Assembly (NCBI GenBank): GCA_934661135.1
Contig: CAKUJA010000001.1
Coordinates: 1 to 64,000, forward strand
DNA from: an uncultured Oscillospiraceae bacterium
GTDB lineage: Bacteria; Bacillota; Clostridia; Oscillospirales; Oscillospiraceae
DNA length: 64,000 bases
Direction of reading: 5' to 3'
Shown here: positions 61,123 through 64,000 of the stretch, one piece after another
How positions within the stretch are numbered: the first letter of the stretch is position 1
Layout: every line of letters begins with the position of its first letter
Notes under the pieces: generated by a model
What the model was told of the DNA's origin: nothing
Databases searched by the model: none
Seen by the model: only the letters and a program-made list of their open reading frames with translations
Position numbers and translations under genes: made by a program

Positions 61123-61836
61123 ATGCAACACAATGAAAATTCCAAACCCAGTCGGTTCAAAACCTTTCTGCGCGACAAAGGCTACTACATCGTGCTGGTG
61201 CTCTGTGTCTGCGCGGTCGGTGTGTCGGCATATCTGTTCCTGTCCGGCGCCATTGCCGAGCGGAACGCGCTGCGAGAGCCGGCGCTGTCGGTAGCGACCC
61301 AGACGGAGATCCCGAGCACATCCAGGCCGGAGTCGTCCGCCGCGCCGTCCAAGCCGGCAAAGCCGGCGGCGGAGCAGGCCGAAACAGCCGAGCCGGTTGC
61401 CGGTGACGAGCAGGTCTACGAGCGCGCGTCCAATGTCCGCGTCTGGCCGGTCTCCGGCGAACAGCAGGCCGCATACAGCATGGAGCAGCTCGCGTTCAAT
61501 CCCACCACGCGCGACTGGCGCACGCACGACGGCGTCGACCTGACCGCCGCGGAAGGCGCACCGGTGCGTGCCGCCTGCGCAGGCACGGTCACCGCGGTGT
61601 TTGACGACGAACTCTACGGTACAACTGTCGTCATCGGCCATGCGGACGGCTACACGACGCACTATCAAAACCTGGCCGCCGTGCCGACGGTCTCCGCCGG
61701 TGACCACGTTGCTGCGGGCGACATCATCGGCTCCGTCGGCAAAACGGCGCTGCTCGAAGTCGGTCAGGACTCGCACCTGCACTTCGCCGTGCACTGCAAC
61801 GGCCAGCCGGTCGACCCGGAAACCTTTGTGGACTAA
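61123..61836 (+). CDS. spoIIQ: SpoIIQ-like M23 (LytM-fold) protein (237 aa)
   Basis: One membrane helix (YYIVLVLCVCAVGVSAYLFL), Ala/Pro/Ser linker, and an M23 domain: HDGVDLTAAEGAPV, YGTTVVIGHADGYTTHYQNL, VSAGDHVAAGD, and SHLHFAVHCNG. Both LytM zinc motifs (H-x3-D and HxH) are present, as in C. difficile SpoIIQ but not B. subtilis. In SpoIIQ it would sit in the forespore membrane facing SpoIIIAH, which is not in the window. ATG 61123 chosen from GGAGGTG. Confidence 0.85.
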   Translation: MQHNENSKPSRFKTFLRDKGYYIVLVLCVCAVGVSAYLFLSGAIAERNALREPALSVATQTEIPSTSRPESSAAPSKPAKPAAEQAETAEPVAGDEQVYERASNVRVWPVSGEQQAAYSMEQLAFNPTTRDWRTHDGVDLTAAEGAPVRAACAGTVTAVFDDELYGTTVVIGHADGYTTHYQNLAAVPTVSAGDHVAAGDIIGSVGKTALLEVGQDSHLHFAVHCNGQPVDPETFVD

Positions 61837-61840
61837 GCGA

Positions 61841-61878
61841 AAACCGGCGCTTCCCTTTTGGGAAGCGCCGGTTTTTTT
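61841..61878 (+). terminator. Terminator of the spoIIQ-like gene
   Basis: AAACCGGCGCTTCCC / GGGAAGCGCCGGTTT with TTTT loop and a T-run. Confidence 0.92.
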
Positions 61879-62000
61879 GCAGCGGATGTCCATTCGAAAA
61901 AACGTTATTTCAAATTTTTAACAGTTCGCAGACGAAATGACATTCCTTTCTCCGCATATTTGTGCTAAAATAGACAAAAACACCGAGGGAGACGGAACCA

Positions 62001-62558
62001 ATGACGCTGCGCGATACCATTTCAGCCTTTCAGCCCGGCTGCGAGCAGGAGCAGACCGACCGCCGGTTGATGCTGCAATATTTCGACCTGTTCCCCAATC
62101 TGCTGACGCGGGACAATGAACTGGCGCACCTGACGGCCTCCTGCTGGATTGTCGATCCCAGGCGGAAGTTGGCGCTAATGGCTTATCACAACCTCTACCG
62201 CTCCTGGGCATGGCTCGGCGGCCATGCCGACGGCGACGCCGACCTGCTGCGCGTCGCGCTGCGCGAAGCAAAGGAAGAATCCGGCATCGCGGGCGCGCGC
62301 CCCCTGTGCACCGACCCGGTTTCGCTGGAGATTCTCGGCGTCAATGCCCACCGCAAGCGCGGCCGCTATGTGGCGCCGCACCTGCACCTGAACCTGACAT
62401 ACCTGCTCGAAGCGGACGATACGCTCCCATTGCGCGAGAAACCGGATGAAAACAGCGCTGTGCGCTGGATTCCGATGGACGAGCTGGAATCCGCCGTCAG
62501 CGAACCGGAGATGCGCATCATCTACCGTAAGCTGATCGAGCGGTCGCGCCGGATCTGA
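62001..62558 (+). CDS. Nudix hydrolase (185 aa)
   Basis: Nudix box GGHADGDADLLRVALREAKEESGI: the REUxEExGU half is intact, but the first Glu of Gx5E is Ala, so metal binding may differ. N-terminal helix region and C-terminal HRKRGRYVAPHLHLNLTYLLE. Substrate unknown; NUDIX family members hydrolyse nucleoside diphosphates linked to another group. Convergent with a small gene. Confidence 0.88.
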   Translation: MTLRDTISAFQPGCEQEQTDRRLMLQYFDLFPNLLTRDNELAHLTASCWIVDPRRKLALMAYHNLYRSWAWLGGHADGDADLLRVALREAKEESGIAGARPLCTDPVSLEILGVNAHRKRGRYVAPHLHLNLTYLLEADDTLPLREKPDENSAVRWIPMDELESAVSEPEMRIIYRKLIERSRRI

Positions 62559-62562
62559 TGCG

Positions 62563-62739
62563 TTACTTGGGCGGCAAAATGTGCACGACCGGCTCCGCCG
62601 TTGGTGTCTGACCGCCAGCGGCGCACCATCCGGCCTGAAACGCCGCGCGGACGATTGCAAACAGCGCGGCCTCGGCCTCGTCGTATTCCTGCCGGTCGAG
62701 AAATGCCGAAAAAGCGCCTTCAAACTCATTGTTCAACAT
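62563..62739 (-). CDS. Small hypothetical protein (58 aa)
   Basis: Translation MLNNEFEGAFSAFLDRQEYDEAEAALFAIVRAAF... with AAGGAG 7 nt upstream of ATG. Acidic N-terminal half, no membrane span, C-terminal HILPPK. Convergent with the Nudix gene (4 nt between stops). I do not recognise it; coding is supported by the ribosome site and codon-like composition only. Confidence 0.6.
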   Translation of the reverse strand: MLNNEFEGAFSAFLDRQEYDEAEAALFAIVRAAFQAGWCAAGGQTPTAEPVVHILPPK

Positions 62740-62861
62740 GGCAAATCGCTCCTTTTAGCGATCATAGCATAAATTATGTAAATTTTTGTCTATTTTCGCA
62801 GACGATATTTCTGTACTTTTCTCATAAAATAGAGAGAGCAAGCAATGGAAGGGGGATTAGT

Positions 62862-63095
62862 GTGCCGTTTGATAACCATGTGGTCGGCGCGGCAATCCGA
62901 ACGCTGCGGACAGAAAAGCATATGACGCAGGAGATGCTCAGCGCATTTGCCGGGATTGCACGTACCCATTTGACCATGATCGAGAACGGGCAGAAGCAGG
63001 CGAATCTGGAGACAATCTGGAAGCTGGCGGAAGCGCTGGAGATTCGGCCGAGCAAGCTGGTCGAGCGAATAGAACAAATGGAGGAATCCGTCTGA
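62862..63095 (+). CDS. XRE-family HTH regulator (77 aa)
   Basis: Single Cro/CI-type helix-turn-helix: LRTEKHMTQEMLSAFAGIARTHLTMIENGQKQANLETIWKLAEAL, with the typical MTQ and YLSxIE-like TMIENG segments. GTG start 62862 with GGAAGGGGGA upstream. No partner toxin is adjacent; target unknown. Confidence 0.9.
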   Translation: MPFDNHVVGAAIRTLRTEKHMTQEMLSAFAGIARTHLTMIENGQKQANLETIWKLAEALEIRPSKLVERIEQMEESV

Positions 63096-63121
63096 AAACC
63101 TCAAGTTCTCAGACGGATTTT
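63085..63121 (+). terminator. Terminator overlapping the end of the XRE gene
   Basis: AATCCGTCTGA / TCAGACGGATT followed by TTTG; the stop codon lies in the left arm. Confidence 0.8.
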
Positions 63122-63131
63122 GCTGTGCAAA

Positions 63132-63164
63132 AAGCGCCGCGCAGAAAGCTCTGCGCGGCGGCTT
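63132..63164 (-). terminator. Terminator of rny
   Basis: GCCGCGCAGA / TCTGCGCGGC with flanking AAGC/GCTT, then T-rich on the minus strand. Confidence 0.85.
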
Positions 63165-63167
63165 GCG

Positions 63168-64000
63168 TTATTTGGCGTATTCGATTGCCTTGGTCTCGCG
63201 GATGACATTGACCTTGATCTGGCCGGGATATTCCAGCTCCGACTCGATTTTCTTCGCAATGTCGCGCGCCAGCAGGATCATGTTGTCCTCGGTCACTTCC
63301 TCGGGCTTGACCATGATGCGAACCTCGCGGCCAGCTTGGATGGCGTATGCCTTCTCGACGCCGGGGTACGAACCGGTCAGCTCCTCGAGCTTCTCCAGAC
63401 GGCGGATATAGTTCTCGACGTTCTCGCGTCTTGCACCGGGGCGTGCGGCGGAGATGGCGTCGGCGGCCTGCACGAGACAGGCAATGATGGTCTGCGGCTC
63501 CACGTCGCCGTGGTGCGCTTCAATCGCGTTGATGACCACCGGGGGTTCCTTATACTTCTTGGCAAGCTCCACACCGAGCTGGACGTGGCTGCCCTCCATC
63601 TCGTGGTCGACGGACTTGCCGAGGTCGTGCAGCAGACCTGCGCGCTTGGCAATCGTCACATCGACGCCAAGCTCACTCGCAAGCAGACCCGCAATGTGGG
63701 CGACCTCGATGGAGTGATTCAAGACGTTCTGGCCGTAGGAAGTACGGTATTTTTGCCGGCCGAGCAGCTTGATAATCTCGGGATGCAGATTGTGGACGCC
63801 GGTTTCAAACGCGGCGCGCTCGCCCTCGACCTTGATCGTGTGGTCAACCTCGCGGCGTGCCTTCTCCACCATGTCCTCAATGCGCGTCGGATGGATGCGT
63901 CCGTCGGCAATGAGCTTTTCAAGAGCCAGACGTGCAATCTCCCGGCGAACCGGGTCAAACGACGAGACGGTGATCGCCTCCGGCGTGTCGTCGATGATGA
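63168..64000 (-). CDS. rny: Ribonuclease Y, C-terminal part (cut by window end)
   Basis: Endoribonuclease of mRNA turnover. Visible: the end of the KH domain ([36 protein letters not shown]) and the HD domain with [40 protein letters not shown], and the C-terminal [24 protein letters not shown]. The N-terminal membrane anchor and coiled coil lie beyond position 64000. Reading frame is open to the window edge. Confidence 0.96.
   Translation of the reverse strand, partial: IIDDTPEAITVSSFDPVRREIARLALEKLIADGRIHPTRIEDMVEKARREVDHTIKVEGERAAFETGVHNLHPEIIKLLGRQKYRTSYGQNVLNHSIEVAHIAGLLASELGVDVTIAKRAGLLHDLGKSVDHEMEGSHVQLGVELAKKYKEPPVVINAIEAHHGDVEPQTIIACLVQAADAISAARPGARRENVENYIRRLEKLEELTGSYPGVEKAYAIQAGREVRIMVKPEEVTEDNMILLARDIAKKIESELEYPGQIKVNVIRETKAIEYAK

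Noticed and set aside
1..64000. rRNA, tRNA, tmRNA, SRP RNA or RNase P RNA genes
   Set aside because: I looked for T-loop motifs and conserved rRNA stretches in the gaps and saw none; short or divergent RNAs could still be missed without a covariance search.
1..64000. Prophage, insertion sequence with transposase, or defence island
   Set aside because: No integrase, transposase, structural phage, restriction or CRISPR-associated genes are readable; only non-coding MITE-like elements.

Overview
The window looks like the chromosome-origin region of a strictly anaerobic, endospore-forming member of the Clostridia with fairly GC-rich DNA. An Oscillospiraceae/Ruminococcaceae-type gut anaerobe is my inference; no rRNA is present to settle it. 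Evidence: sporulation genes (spoIIP, pdaA, a spoIIQ-like M23 protein), a reverse-rubrerythrin/rubredoxin oxygen-defence operon under a PerR-like regulator, a two-gene Suf-like Fe-S system, a T-box leader on hisS-aspS, LexA, RNase Y, and the dnaA-dnaN-S4-recF-remB-gyrB-gyrA block with a DnaA-box-rich gap between dnaA and dnaN. Two parS-type 16-mers lie about 5.7 kb left of dnaA.

Layout. 0-2 kb: oxygen-defence operon (revRbr, BFD-like, rubredoxin) and perR, minus strand. 2-10 kb: spoIIP (minus), then minD, a methylglyoxal-synthase-like gene, T-box, hisS, aspS and murA (plus). 10-19 kb: a VanW/YoaR-type cell-wall protein, mfd, pth, prs and glmU (minus; the classic Firmicute glmU-prs-pth-mfd order). 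19-21 kb: sufC-sufB-gtrA (plus). 21-27 kb: LUD protein, KdpDE-like two-component pair, SLH protein, lexA, radical-SAM protein (minus). 27-33 kb: lipoprotein, parS pair, rlmD, an AT-richer sigma/anti-sigma pair, then a rhodanese-TtcA fusion overlapping a MOSC protein (minus) and a HAD phosphatase (plus). 33-43 kb: dnaA to gyrA and rnhA (plus). 43-60 kb: an almost unbroken minus-strand run: rpmH-rnpA-yidD-yidC-jag, hemW-lepA, maf-mreC-mreD-mrdA, a U32 protein, pdaA, and feoA-feoB with its Cys-rich partner. 60-64 kb: CBS protein, spoIIQ-like protein, Nudix, XRE regulator, and the C-terminal part of RNase Y (cut by the window end).

The intergenic DNA is unusually rich in repeats: four copies of a ~164-bp multi-hairpin element in 3' untranslated regions; a family of ~34-bp palindromes (arm TTGTAGGGGCGGAC or TTGTAGGGGCCGATG); a purine/pyrimidine hairpin family; and two kinds of MITE-like elements with terminal inverted repeats, one of which abuts and completes the stop codons of dnaA and perR.

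Best leads: (1) the 3'-UTR repeat, whose central hairpin keeps pairing through compensatory changes; (2) a TA-targeting MITE that supplies the G of TAG stop codons; (3) a methylglyoxal-synthase homologue without its catalytic Asp; (4) a GlmU whose uridylyltransferase half is eroded; (5) the swapped order of the rpmH and dnaA blocks, which puts many core genes head-on to the presumed fork.

Where I changed a start codon it was because of a clear ribosome-binding site. Function calls come from recognised motifs and gene order; no database search was run.
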